Program-made: the position numbers and the translations under genes
Notes under the pieces: model-generated
What the model was told of the DNA's origin: nothing
The model's database searches: none
Seen by the model: only the letters and a program-made list of their open reading frames with translations
From: UMGS1519 sp963621885
Lineage (GTDB): Bacteria > Actinomycetota > Coriobacteriia > Coriobacteriales > Eggerthellaceae
DNA: 44,326 bases
Assembly: GCA_963621885.1 (NCBI GenBank)
Contig: CAVFFT010000034.1
Coordinates: 1 to 44,326 of the forward strand
Direction: 5' to 3'
Shown here: one piece after another, positions 14,607 through 24,300 of the stretch
Numbering within the stretch: the stretch's first letter is position 1
Layout of the letters: the number at the start of each line of letters is the position of its first letter

Positions 14607-15680
14607 TCAGCTGTCGCTGAAGGTGAGATGCCCCGTGTTTCCTTCGGTTATGTACCCGATGCGAGCGGGCTTGCGTCCCGTAAGCTCTTCAAAGGTCCGC
14701 TCGAATACCGCTGCGTTCTCAGCGGGGATGGCGGCCAAGATGCCGCCCGAGGTCTGCGGGTCGCAGATGACTCCCAGGCGGTTGTCGAACTCTTCCTCAT
14801 CGACCTGTCCCTGGTCGATGAAGCCCTCAAGGTCGTCCATGATGGAGAAGGTGCGGCCGGGGCGGCAGTAGTCGCAGGAAAGCTCCCAAACCCGTTCGAA
14901 CAGAGGTAGCGATGCGAAATCGATGACGGCGCTGCAATTGCTCGATTCAAGCATTTCATGCAAGTGGCCGGCCAATCCGAAACCGGTGACATCGGTGGCG
15001 GCGTGCACGCCTGCGGCTCGCATGGCCTTGCTGCCTGCGGCGTTCAATTCCATCATCGAATCGATGACGGGCCTCATTTCCGCATCGGTGATCTGGTCGA
15101 TCTTTATCGCGGCGCTCATGATGCCGGTGCCGAGCGATTTGGTGAGATACAGAACGTCACCGGGCAGTGCGCCTTCGTTGCGGACGATGGCGTCGGTTGC
15201 GACCGTTCCGAAGACCGAAAGGCCATATTTTGGCTCCGGGTCGTCGATGGTGTGGCCGCCGGAAACGAAGGCTCCCGCTTCCGCCACGGCATCCGCTCCG
15301 CCTTGGAGAATGGCCGCTGCGACATCGGTTCCGATCGCGCAATCGAGCGCGAGCAGATTCAAGGCAACATGAGGCTGAGCGCCCATGGCGAACACATCCG
15401 AGAGGGCGTTGGCTGCCGCCACGCGTCCGAATTCGTAAGGATCGTCGACGACGGGTGTGAAGAAGTCGACGGTAAGCACCGCCGCCAGATCGTCGTTGAG
15501 CTGCCAGACGGCGCAGTCGTCGCTGGTTTCGTATCCAAGCAATAGCTTATCAGCCGCGGGCGATGCGCACGCGGGATGAAGGGAAGTAAGTATTTCCTTG
15601 AGATCGCCCGGACCCCATTTCGCTGCTCAACCGCCTTTTGAGGTGAGCTGCGTCAGGCGTATGCGCTCTTTCTCGCTCAT
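14607..15680 (-). CDS. selD: Selenide, water dikinase SelD, a selenoprotein (UGA at codon 18)
   Basis: SelD makes selenophosphate from selenide and ATP, the selenium donor for SelA. The open frame without recoding starts only at 15542 and lacks the catalytic N-terminus. Reading through the TGA at 15627-15629 restores a full 357-residue protein beginning MSEKERIRLTQLTSKGG, then Sec18, AAKWGPGDL. Sec18 and Lys21 are the family's catalytic pair (Cys17/Lys20 in E. coli). Further motifs are DFFTPVVDDPYEFGRVAAANALSD, the glycine loop GGHTIDDPEP and CDPQTSGG. The ATG at 15680 has AAGGAGG six bases upstream. The gene converges on the yedF operon and is divergent from fdhA1. Production of its own selenophosphate need makes it self-dependent on SelABC. 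Confidence 0.96.
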
Positions 15681-15702
15681 GTCCCTCCTTACCACGGATT
15701 TC

Positions 15703-15711
15703 AGTATATCA
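15703..15711 (-). promoter_or_regulatory. Candidate extended -10 promoter of selD
   Basis: TGATATACT on the minus strand is an extended -10 element (TGnTATACT) 23 bases upstream of the selD ATG. No strong -35 is evident, as is usual for extended -10 promoters. Confidence 0.5.
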
Positions 15712-15776
15712 GGTTGAACGGTTTGGGCTTATTCTTTCGCACTACAAAACAGTGGCTCTATCTGGTGTTTTGATTT

Positions 15777-15792
15777 ATTCTCAGTTGAGAAA
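15777..15792. promoter_or_regulatory. Palindromic operator-like box upstream of fdhA1
   Basis: ATTCTCAGTTGAGAAA is a near-palindrome (TTCTCA-GT-TGAGAA). The same 16-base layout, ATTCTC-N4-(G/A)AGAAT, occurs twice upstream of each Cys-type fdhA operon. It ends 12 bases before a possible -35 hexamer. Confidence 0.6.
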
Positions 15793-15804
15793 CATTCGAA
15801 GAAA

Positions 15805-15833
15805 TTGACCGTTTATCGATATCTTGCAGAATG
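15805..15833 (+). promoter_or_regulatory. Candidate fdhA1 promoter
   Basis: TTGACC is followed after 17 bases by AGAATG, a good -35 with a weak -10, about 100 bases before the fdhA1 start. A weak -10 next to an upstream palindrome suggests an activator-dependent promoter (inference). Confidence 0.4.
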
Positions 15834-15934
15834 GCGACTTATTTCGAAGGGGACGCTTTCAAGCACTTCGATACGATACGTCTGTAGAGCTCTGCCGAAA
15901 GGCAGAGGGGGAGAGCAATCGAAAGGAGTGGGAA

Positions 15935-18900
15935 ATGGAGCTGTCACGCAGAAGCTTCTTCAAGGCTGCCGGTGCCGCGTTAGCGACCAGCATGGCCTTC
16001 GAGTTCATGCAGCCTTCGCCGGCTTTGGCAGTGGAATCCTCCTCCGAGTGGAAGCTCGTCAACACCGAAGAGTATACGAACATCTGCTGCTACTGCGCAG
16101 GTGGTTGTGGCTCCCTTTGCTCGGTGCGCGACGGCGAGCTCATCAGCTTGGAGGGCGATCCTGACCATCCCATCAATCAGGGTGGTTTGTGCCCCAAGGG
16201 TGCATCGATGTTCCAGTTGCGTAACGTCGTGAATCCTGAAACACATGAAATCGAGAAGAGCAAGGTTCGTCAGACCAAGCCGTTGGTTCGCCGTCCTTAC
16301 TCGAAGCAATGGGAACCCATTACCTGGGAAGAGGCAATTCAGGAAATTGCCCGCAAAACCAAGGATACCCGTGATGCCGGTTTCGTCGAAACCGAAGAGG
16401 TCAAGGGCAAGACCCTTACCGTGAACCGCTGCGAAAGCATTGCCAGCTTGGGCGGTTCGCAACAGAACTCAGAAGAAGAGTACCTCATCCTCAAAATGAT
16501 GAGAGCGCTTGGTATCGTGGCAATCGATAACCAAGCCCGTGTTTGACACGGCCCCACCGTCGCCGGTCTGGCGGCATCATTCGGTCGCGGCTCAATGACT
16601 ACTCATTGGTGCGACATGCAAAACACCGATGTCATTATGAACATCGGATCCAACTCTGTTGAAAACCATCCCGTTAGCGCCAAGTGGCTGCATAAGGCTC
16701 ACGACAAGGGCGCCAAGTGGATTGTTGTCGACCCCCGCTATACCCGTACTGCAGAGCAGGCGGACATCTATTGCCCCATTCGCAGCGGCACGGATATCGC
16801 GTTCTACGGCGGTCTGTACAAGTACATCATCGACAACCTGATCGAGCCTGGCTTGGCAGAATACAACCGCACCGGCAAGAATCCCGACAATTACAACTTC
16901 GAATACCTGATCAACTACACCAACGCTTCCTACATTCTCATGGAGGAATACGACTTCGATCCTGAAACGGGTCTGTTCAGCGGTTGGAATGCTGAGACGG
17001 AAACCTACAACGCCGAATCCTGGCATTACGAAACCGATCATGAGGAGCCTTGGGACACCTCTGAAACCGGTACCTATGCCTGGTCGGTCAAGGAAGGCGT
17101 GCCTGAATTCGAGAAGCCGGTTCTTTCCGTTCCGAAGAAGGACGCCACGCTGCAGCATGAGCGCTGCGTGTACCAGAAGTTCAAGGAGCACTACTCCCGC
17201 TACGACATGGACACCGTGTGCCGTGTTTGCGGTATGGACAAGGAAGACCTCGAGCTGGTGTATTCCACTTGGGCGACCTCTTGCGCTCCCGGCAAGGCGG
17301 GCACCATCCTGTACGCTCTTGGCCAGACGCAGCACACCTATGGCGCTCAGAACACCCGCTCTATGTCGGTGCTCCAGTTGCTCTCCGGCAACATCGGCGT
17401 TCCTGGCGGCGGCGTCTGCGCACTGCGCGGCGAGCCCAACGTTCAGGGCGCAACCGACATGGGCATGCTGGTAAACGAGCAGCCCGCATACTTGAAGTGG
17501 TCGAACACCACCGACCGCGACACTTTGGCCCACTGGCTTTCCAGCCAGACCTATTCCGATGGCTATTACACCAACAAGCCCAAGTTCATGGTGTCTGCCC
17601 TGAAGGAATGGTACGGCGAGAACGCTACTGTCGATAACGATTACGGTTACGACTGGTGGCCGAAGGTTCCGAGTCACGACGGCTCCGACTGGTCCGAGAT
17701 GTCCTCCTTCGAGAAGATGAAGGAAGGCACCATGAAGGGCTACTACGCTTGGGGCATGAACCCCTGCCACAGTGCGCCCAACACCGGCAACGTCCGCCGC
17801 TCCATGGCGAACTGCGACTGGCTCGTGGTTGTCGACCAGGTGATCACCGAAACCGCTTCCTTCTGGGATGCTCCCGACATGAACGCCGAGGAGATTGGAA
17901 CCACGTGCTACTTCCTCCCCTGCGCGCTCATCTACGAGAAGCCGGGCACCATCCTGAACTCCGGCCGCTGGATCCAGTGGCGCCAGCAGGCGGTGGAGCC
18001 TTGGGACGAGGCAAAGCCCGACTACGAGATCTGCGATCTTCTGTGGAAGGAAATCTGCCGTCTCTACGAGGAAGAGGGTGGCGCTAACCCCGATCCTATC
18101 CTGAAGATGAAGTGGGACTACTACGTTGATGGCAAGATCGATCCCCGTCCTGTCGCGTGGGCGCTGAACGGCTACGCGCTGGAGGGCTCCGATTGGTCTG
18201 AGGGCTTCGAGTCCAATGCCGATGATGCGACGCTCGCAAAGGGCAGCATCAACCTGCTTCCCGGCTACGCGAAGCTGGCGGCTGACGGCTCCACGGCATG
18301 CGGCATGTGGATCTACTCGGGCTTCTATTCCAACAACGAGGCTCCGCTTTCCGCGGAAAGCCAGCCTGTGTACAACCGCAACAACGTGGATACCTCGGGC
18401 TTGGGCCTGTACTCCGACTGGGCTTACGCTTGGCCGAACAACCGCCGCGTCATTTACAACCGCGCCTCTGCAGACCTTCAGGGTCAGCCGTGGGCGGAAG
18501 ACAAGGCGCTGGTCAAGTGGGACCTGAAGGAGAAGAAGTGGATTACCGGCTACGACGCCGGCATGGACATCCCCGACTTCTCGGCGACCAAGACGCTGAC
18601 CGACGGCACCGTCCAGCAGATCGAGCCCAACAACAAGGCGTTCTTCATGCTGTGGGAGCAGAATGGCCGACTCGAAAGCTACGGCATGGTCGACGGTCCC
18701 TTCCCCGAGCACTTCGAGCCCTTCGAGACCCCGCTTTCGGAGAACCTGCTCAATGGCCGCCTGAACAGCCCCTGCTATCTGGGTCGTCCCGAGGCAACGA
18801 GCAAGAAGAAGCGCAAGGGCACTCAGTACTCCGACGACTCGACGCGTCGCGCAACGGTCGACGAGTATCCCTATGTCGCCACCACCTACTCCGTTACGGA

Positions 18901-19270
18901 GCATTGGCAGACGGGCGCTCAGTCGCGTGCCTGCCCGGCACTCGTCGAGGCCATGCCTGGCGACATGATCGAGCTTTCGCCTGCTTTGGCGGAGGAAAAG
19001 GGTATTCAGACCGGCGATAAGGTCCGCGTTTGGAACCGTCGTGCCTCTGTCGTGGTTACGGCAGTGGTGACGCCGCGTATCCGTCCGCTTACCGTCAATG
19101 GCAAGACCCAGCATCTGGTTGGCATGACCCACCACTATAGCTGGAGCAAGCTCTTTGGCCTTACCACGCACGGTGCGGTCAACGACTTGACGCCGAACGT
19201 CGGCGACCCGAACAGCCAGACGCCCGAATACAAGGCGTTCCTGGTCAACATCGAGAAGACTACGGTTTAG
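15935..19270 (+). CDS. fdhA: Formate dehydrogenase alpha subunit, FDH-N type, selenoprotein (Sec204)
   Basis: Formate oxidation at a Mo/W-bis-MGD site on the outer membrane face. The 1111-residue protein is split by an in-frame TGA at 16544-16546, read as Sec204 in NQARV-U-HGPTVAGLAASFGRG, which matches E. coli FdnG almost residue for residue. Similarity continues to the end (VGDPNSQTPEYKAFLVNIEK). The N-terminus has a twin-arginine signal SRRSFFKAAGAALATSMAF. Cys51, Cys54, Cys58 and Cys86 bind a [4Fe-4S] cluster. A SECIS hairpin follows the TGA. The ATG at 15935 follows GAAAGGAG; the frame upstream to 15824 lacks a site. fdhB starts 16 bases after its TAG. It is not a pseudogene: both halves are intact and the genome section encodes selABCD. 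Confidence 0.96.
16544..16573 (+). promoter_or_regulatory. UGA(Sec) codon and bacterial SECIS element
   Basis: TGA at 16544-16546 is followed 14 bases later by CGCC-GGTCT-GGCG (16561-16573), a four-base apical stem around the GGTCT loop. E. coli fdhF and fdnG SECIS hairpins use the same loop at the same distance. The Cys-type paralogs have CGGCTTGG here and lack it. Confidence 0.9.
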
Positions 19271-19286
19271 GAGGAGGTGACCCTAG

Positions 19287-20243
19287 ATGACTGAAATGGC
19301 TATTTTGTTCGATTCGTCTCGCTGCACTGGCTGCCGGGGTTGCCAGGTTGCTTGCAAGTGCTGGAACGACTTGCCGAGTGAGCCCACCGCAGAGAATCCT
19401 TACGATTCCATGGATTGGGACGGCAAGTTCACCCATCCTTCCGACCTCAACTCCTGCACCCGTCTGATCATAACGTTCGAAGACTTCGAGGATGAGAAAT
19501 CCCAGAAGCGTGTTGGCTGGGCCTTTGGCCGCCGCGCTTGTCAGCATTGCACCAATGCGGGCTGTGTGAACATCTGCCCCTCTGGTGCGCTGTACAAGGA
19601 CGAGGAGACCGGCATGGTCACCTACGACCAGGACAAGTGCATCGGTTGTCAGAACTGCTCGGCGGCTTGCCCCTTTGACGTTCCCCGTTACGAGGACCGT
19701 GGTGGCAAGACCGTTATCAACAAATGCTCGGGCTGCGTTGACCGCATCGCCCAGGGCATGATGCCGGCATGTGTCACCACCTGCCAGCCTGGCGCCTTGC
19801 AGTTTGGCACGCGCAAGGAAATGATTGAGCTCGCAAACGAGCGTTTGCAGCTGCTGAAGGATCATGGATACGAGGATGCGTGCATCTACGGTGAAAACGA
19901 GATGGACGGCCTGCATGTTATTCAGGTTCTGAAGCACGGCATGGAGCACCATGGCGCGGTGGAGAATCCGCAGATTCCTGCTGCCGCCTTCCTCTCGGGC
20001 ATCATGAAGCCGGTCACCGCCGTTGGCGCTGGCGTTACGGTTCTTGGCCTTGCCGCGATGTTCGCTCTGGGTGCGGGCTACAAGCGCGATACGCTGGTTT
20101 ACAACGAGAACACCGGCGACACCATCAGCCTGGAAACGGGCGAGGTTACCAAGCAGGGCAATGGTCCTGACGAGCGTACCGTGAAGGAGGCTCTTACCGA
20201 GAACCTTCCTATTGGCAAGAAAGGGGGCGATGATCATGAGTAA
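19287..20243 (+). CDS. fdhB: Formate dehydrogenase beta subunit, four [4Fe-4S] ferredoxin (FdnH-like)
   Basis: The 318-residue electron-transfer subunit passes electrons from FdhA to the cytochrome b subunit. Four cysteine groups are visible: CTGCRGCQVACKC, CQHCTNAGCVNICPSG, CIGCQNCSAACPFDVP and CSGCVDRIAQGMMPACVTTCQPG. A single C-terminal hydrophobic helix (AVGAGVTVLGLAAMFALGAG) anchors it, as in FdnH. There is no Tat signal, so it rides with FdhA. The ATG at 19287 follows GGAGGAGGTGA. It overlaps fdhC by eight bases. Confidence 0.95.
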   Translation: MTEMAILFDSSRCTGCRGCQVACKCWNDLPSEPTAENPYDSMDWDGKFTHPSDLNSCTRLIITFEDFEDEKSQKRVGWAFGRRACQHCTNAGCVNICPSGALYKDEETGMVTYDQDKCIGCQNCSAACPFDVPRYEDRGGKTVINKCSGCVDRIAQGMMPACVTTCQPGALQFGTRKEMIELANERLQLLKDHGYEDACIYGENEMDGLHVIQVLKHGMEHHGAVENPQIPAAAFLSGIMKPVTAVGAGVTVLGLAAMFALGAGYKRDTLVYNENTGDTISLETGEVTKQGNGPDERTVKEALTENLPIGKKGGDDHE

Positions 20244-20997
20244 GCATGTTGAGTTCGACATCACGCCTGAAGAGCAGGCAAAAAACGAAGCCTTCCTGAA
20301 TGACCGTGCTGAGACGGGAGAGCGCTATATCAAGCGCCACTCCAAGCAGGCTCGCTGGACGCATGGCATTACCATCAGCTGCTGCATATGGCTGATGGTC
20401 TCCGGCGCCTTCGTGTTCATTCCCCCGCTGACCGCCATGGTGGGTTCGGATGTTGTTTTCGCGTTCCGCATGAGCCACCGCGTCATTGGCGTTGTGTTCG
20501 TGCTGGTTCCCATCATCAGCGCCATCATGGCGCCGGCTGGCGTGAAGCACATCATCCACAACAACATCTGCCATTGGACGGAAGACGACAAGAAATGGAT
20601 GATCCTGTTCTTGCCGTACCTGTTCCTGGCCAAGTGGGTTCATATGCCCGACCAGGACGAGCAGAAGTCCGGCCAGCGTGTGGCTGACGGCGCCCTGTGG
20701 ATCTCCGGCATCATCATGGGCATCACGGGCGTGCTGCTTCTTTTGAACTCCACGCTCCTGCCTATGGGTACGGCGGCTCACTCGTGGTTGCTGTTCTTCC
20801 ACGATCTGTTCTTCTGCATCATGCTCATTTTTGCCCTTGCCCACATCTTCCTGGGTGCGGGTATCTTCCAGCCGTATCGCGGCATGTGGAAGGTCATGTG
20901 GAAAGACGGTCTGATCTCCGAGTCCGACGCGTTGTACCACTGGGGCCATTGGGCTCGCGAAGAGCTTGACGAGGGTAAAAACGTCGTCAAGAAGTAG
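20236..20997 (+). CDS. fdhC: Formate dehydrogenase gamma subunit, cytochrome b556 (FdnI-like)
   Basis: The 253-residue membrane subunit has four hydrophobic helices and histidines placed as in FdnI (RWTHGITISCCIW, MSHRVIGVVF, SWLLFFHDLFF, LAHIFLGAG), the ligands for two b hemes. It hands electrons to menaquinone. The ATG at 20236 follows AAAGGGGGC, overlaps the fdhB stop, and is better placed than ATG 20230. From base 20845 to its end the nucleotide sequence is identical to the middle fdhC copy, while the upstream part differs: this is the recombination point of the 5278-bp duplication. Confidence 0.94.
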   Translation: MSKHVEFDITPEEQAKNEAFLNDRAETGERYIKRHSKQARWTHGITISCCIWLMVSGAFVFIPPLTAMVGSDVVFAFRMSHRVIGVVFVLVPIISAIMAPAGVKHIIHNNICHWTEDDKKWMILFLPYLFLAKWVHMPDQDEQKSGQRVADGALWISGIIMGITGVLLLLNSTLLPMGTAAHSWLLFFHDLFFCIMLIFALAHIFLGAGIFQPYRGMWKVMWKDGLISESDALYHWGHWAREELDEGKNVVKK

Positions 20998-21014
20998 TGG
21001 TCCGATTCGATGAG

Positions 21015-21045
21015 GGAGCCGTTCACCATGTTGCGGGACGGCTCC
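21015..21045 (+). terminator. Terminator after fdhC1
   Basis: GGAGCCGT pairs with ACGGCTCC around a 15-base loop and is followed by a pyrimidine tract (TTCCCCCTTCTCTTTT). It lies 17 bases after the fdhC1 stop. Confidence 0.7.
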
Positions 21046-21174
21046 TTCCCCCTTCTCTTTTACGCGTACGATTACGCGACTATGGCACGATATGTTCCCG
21101 CTTGACCCGGATCTCATCACTCTTTCATGCTGAATTGCCTTTCAGTATTCTTCGGGTTGAGCGGGGGCTCCTTT

Positions 21175-21220
21175 ATTCTCGAGCGAGAATGTCATTCATT
21201 CTCAGTCAAGAATGAATGAC
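21175..21220. promoter_or_regulatory. Paired palindromic operator boxes upstream of fdhA2
   Basis: Box 1, ATTCTCGAGCGAGAAT (21175-21190), is a perfect palindrome. Box 2, ATTCTCAGTCAAGAAT (21199-21214), matches the single box before fdhA1. The box centres are 24 bases apart. Box 2 is embedded in a 12-bp perfect inverted repeat, GTCATTCATTCT (21191-21202) and AGAATGAATGAC (21209-21220). The site is about 150 bases before fdhA2. A dimeric regulator is inferred. Confidence 0.65.
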
Positions 21221-21369
21221 GCCTCTGTGTCCACTTGTCGATTCTTCGCAAACATAAGCCCCGTTTTGATCGGCCGCGGGACGCGGCGTCTTTCTATGCT
21301 TTTCCTTGATGAGATCTATTCATTTTTGAATAGAGAAGTAAAGGCAAAGCATGAAAGAGAGTGAGAGAT

Positions 21370-24300
21370 ATGGAGCTTACCCGTCGTAGCTTCTTCAAGG
21401 CTGCTGGTGCCGCTCTTGCAACCAGCATGGCCTTCGAATTTATGCAGCCTTCGCCTGCATTGGCGGTTGAGTCCTCTCCCGAATGGAAGCTTGTCAACAC
21501 CGAGGAGTTCACCAACATCTGCTGCTACTGTGCTGGTGGCTGTGGTTCGTTGTGCTCGGTACGTGATGGCGAGCTTATCAATTTGGAGGGCGATCCCGAC
21601 CATCCAATCAACGAAGGTGGCCTGTGCCCCAAGGGCGCAACGATGTTCCAGCTGCGTAATGTCGTTGATCCCGAGACCGGCGAGATTGTGAAGAATCCCG
21701 ATCGTGTCACCAAGCCTCTTGTTCGCCGACCTGGCGCTAAAGATTGGGAAGACATTAGCTGGGAGCAGGCAATTGAGGAAATCGCCCGTATGGTTAAGGA
21801 TACGCGCGACGAAACCTTTGTCGAAAAGAATGAAGACGGGCTGACGGTCAACTACACGCCGGCCATGGCTTCGCTTGGCGGCAGCCAGCAGAATTCCGAA
21901 GAAGAGTATCTCATCTTGAAGATGATGCGCTCTTTGGGCATTGTCGCCGTGGATAACCAGGCGCGCGTTTGCCACAGCTCCACCGTTGTCGGCTTGGCTC
22001 CCACGTTTGGCCGCGGTTCCATGACCAGCCATTGGTCGGATATGGCTAACACCGACTACATTCTGCACTGCGGTTCCAACAGCTGCGAGAGCCACCCCAC
22101 TTCTTCGCTGCATCTGCATCGCGCACACGACAAGGGCGCCAAGTGGATTGTTGTTGATCCGCGCTATACCCGCACTGCCGAACAGGCCGATATTTATTGC
22201 CCCATTCGCAGCGGCACGGATATCGCTTTCTACGGCGGCATGTACAAGTACATCATCGACAACCTGATCGAGCCGGGCCTCGCGGAGTACACCCGTACCG
22301 GCAAGAATCCCGACAACTACAACTTCGAATATCTCATCAACTACACCAACGCTTCTTACCTGCTGGATCCCGAATTCGGCTTCGATGTCAAGAGCGGCCA
22401 CTTCAGCGGTTGGGACGAGGAGACCAAAACCTACGACGTTGATACCTGGCACTACCAAACCGAGTCGGAAGAGCAGTGGGATACCTCCGCGACTGGCGAC
22501 TACAACTGGGTTACCAAAGAAGGCGTGCCGGAGTTCACTCCGCCCGCTTTCACCAAGCCTAAGAAGGATGCCACTCTGCAAGACCCGAACTGCGTATACC
22601 AGCAGTTCAAGAAGCACTATGAGCGCTATGACCTCGATACGGTATGCAATGTCTGCGGCATGGACAAGGAAACCCTGGAGTTGGTGTACAAGACCTATTC
22701 CGAGTCGGGCGCTCCCGGCAAATCGGGCACCATTCTTTATGCGCTCGGCCAAACGCAGCATAGCTACGGCGGCCAGAACACCCGCGCAATGTCCATCCTT
22801 CAGCTGCTGCTGAACAACATCGGCATTCCTGGCGGCGGTGTTAACGCTCTTCGCGGTGAGCCCAACGTACAGGGCGCAACCGACATGGCCATGCTGGTTG
22901 ACGAACAGCCTGGTTATCTGAAGTGGTCGAACACCACCGACCGTTCCACCCTGCGCAAGTGGCTTGAATCGCAGACCTATTCCGCGGGCTACTACACCAA
23001 CAAGCCCAAGTTCATGGTTTCCGCCCTGAAGGAATGGTTTGGCGAAAACGCCACTGTTGAAAACGACTATGGTTTTGATTGGTGGCCGAAGACCCCCTCT
23101 GGCAAGGGCGCAACCAATTTCACCCATATCAACACCTTCGAGCTTATGGACCAGGGCATTATGAAGGGCTACTTCAACTGGGGCATGAACCCCTGCCATA
23201 GCGCCCCGAATGCCGGCTTTGTTCGCCGCTCAATGGCCAAGCTTGATTGGCTGGTTGTGGCCGACCAGGTTCTTACCGAATCGGCAACCTTCTGGAAGGC
23301 TCCCGACATGAAGCCCGAGGAGGTCAACACCACGGTGTTCTACCTGCCCTGCGCTTTGATTTACGAAAAGCCCGGCATGATCCTGAACTCCGGCCGTTGG
23401 ATTCAGTACCGTTTCAAGGCTTGCGAGCCGTGGGACGAAGCCAAGACCGACTACGAGATGTGCGACCTTATTTGGACGGCTATTGTCGACCTGTATAAGA
23501 AAGAGGGCGGCGCAAACCCCGATCCTATCCTCAATACCAAGTGGGATTACTATGTCGATGGCAAGATCGACCCGCGCCCTGTTGCTTGGGCTTTGAACGG
23601 TTATCGTGTCGCCGGCACCGACTGCAACACCACCACGGCTAACCCCAAAGTCGACCTGCTGAAGGGCTATTCCGAACTGGCGGCCGATGGTTCCACCTCT
23701 TGCGGCATGTGGATCTATTCTGGCTTCTGGAACAACAACGACGCGCCTCTTGAGGCGGCAGAGCAGCCATGCGCTTCGCGCGACAGGTCCGATCCTACCG
23801 GACTCGGTTTGTATCCGGGCTGGAGTTACGCGTGGCCGAACAATCGTCGCATTCTGTATAACCGCGCGTCTGCCGATACCAAGGGACAGCCCTGGAATTC
23901 CGAACGCACGTTATGCAAGTGGAATGGCACGGAGTGGGAGCTTAACGACAACGCCGACTTTGTTGCCGTCAAAAACGAAAAGCCTGTTGAGCCGAACAAC
24001 AATGCGTTCTTTATGACATGGGAGCAGAATGCGCGCCTGATTTGCTACGGCATGGTGGACGCTCCGATGCCAGAGCATTATGAGCCATTCGAGAGTCCTC
24101 TTGAAGAGAACATCATGAACGGATCGCTCAACAATCCTTGCATCAAGTTTGCCAATAACGAGTCGACGGCTCATGCCGATTTCCACGAGTTCCCTTATGT
24201 GGCAACGACGTATTCGGTTACCGAGCATTGGCAGACCGGCGGTCAGACCCGCATGTGCCCCGCCCTCATCGAATCCATGCCGACGCAATTCATCGAGATT

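Noticed and set aside
14607..15542. A short selD starting at 15542
   Set aside because: It would lack the catalytic motif. Reading the TGA at 15627 as Sec restores the family N-terminus and a start with a strong ribosome site at 15680.
16592..19171. Large minus-strand open frame (859 codons), and similar ones opposite the other fdhA genes
   Set aside because: These are antisense shadows of fdhA with no ribosome sites and no family resemblance. High GC third positions keep the opposite frame open.
15824..19270. fdhA1 read as two genes or a pseudogene split by a stop at 16544
   Set aside because: Both halves are in the same frame. The stop is TGA at the exact Sec position of E. coli FdnG, a GGTCT SECIS hairpin follows, and selABCD are present.
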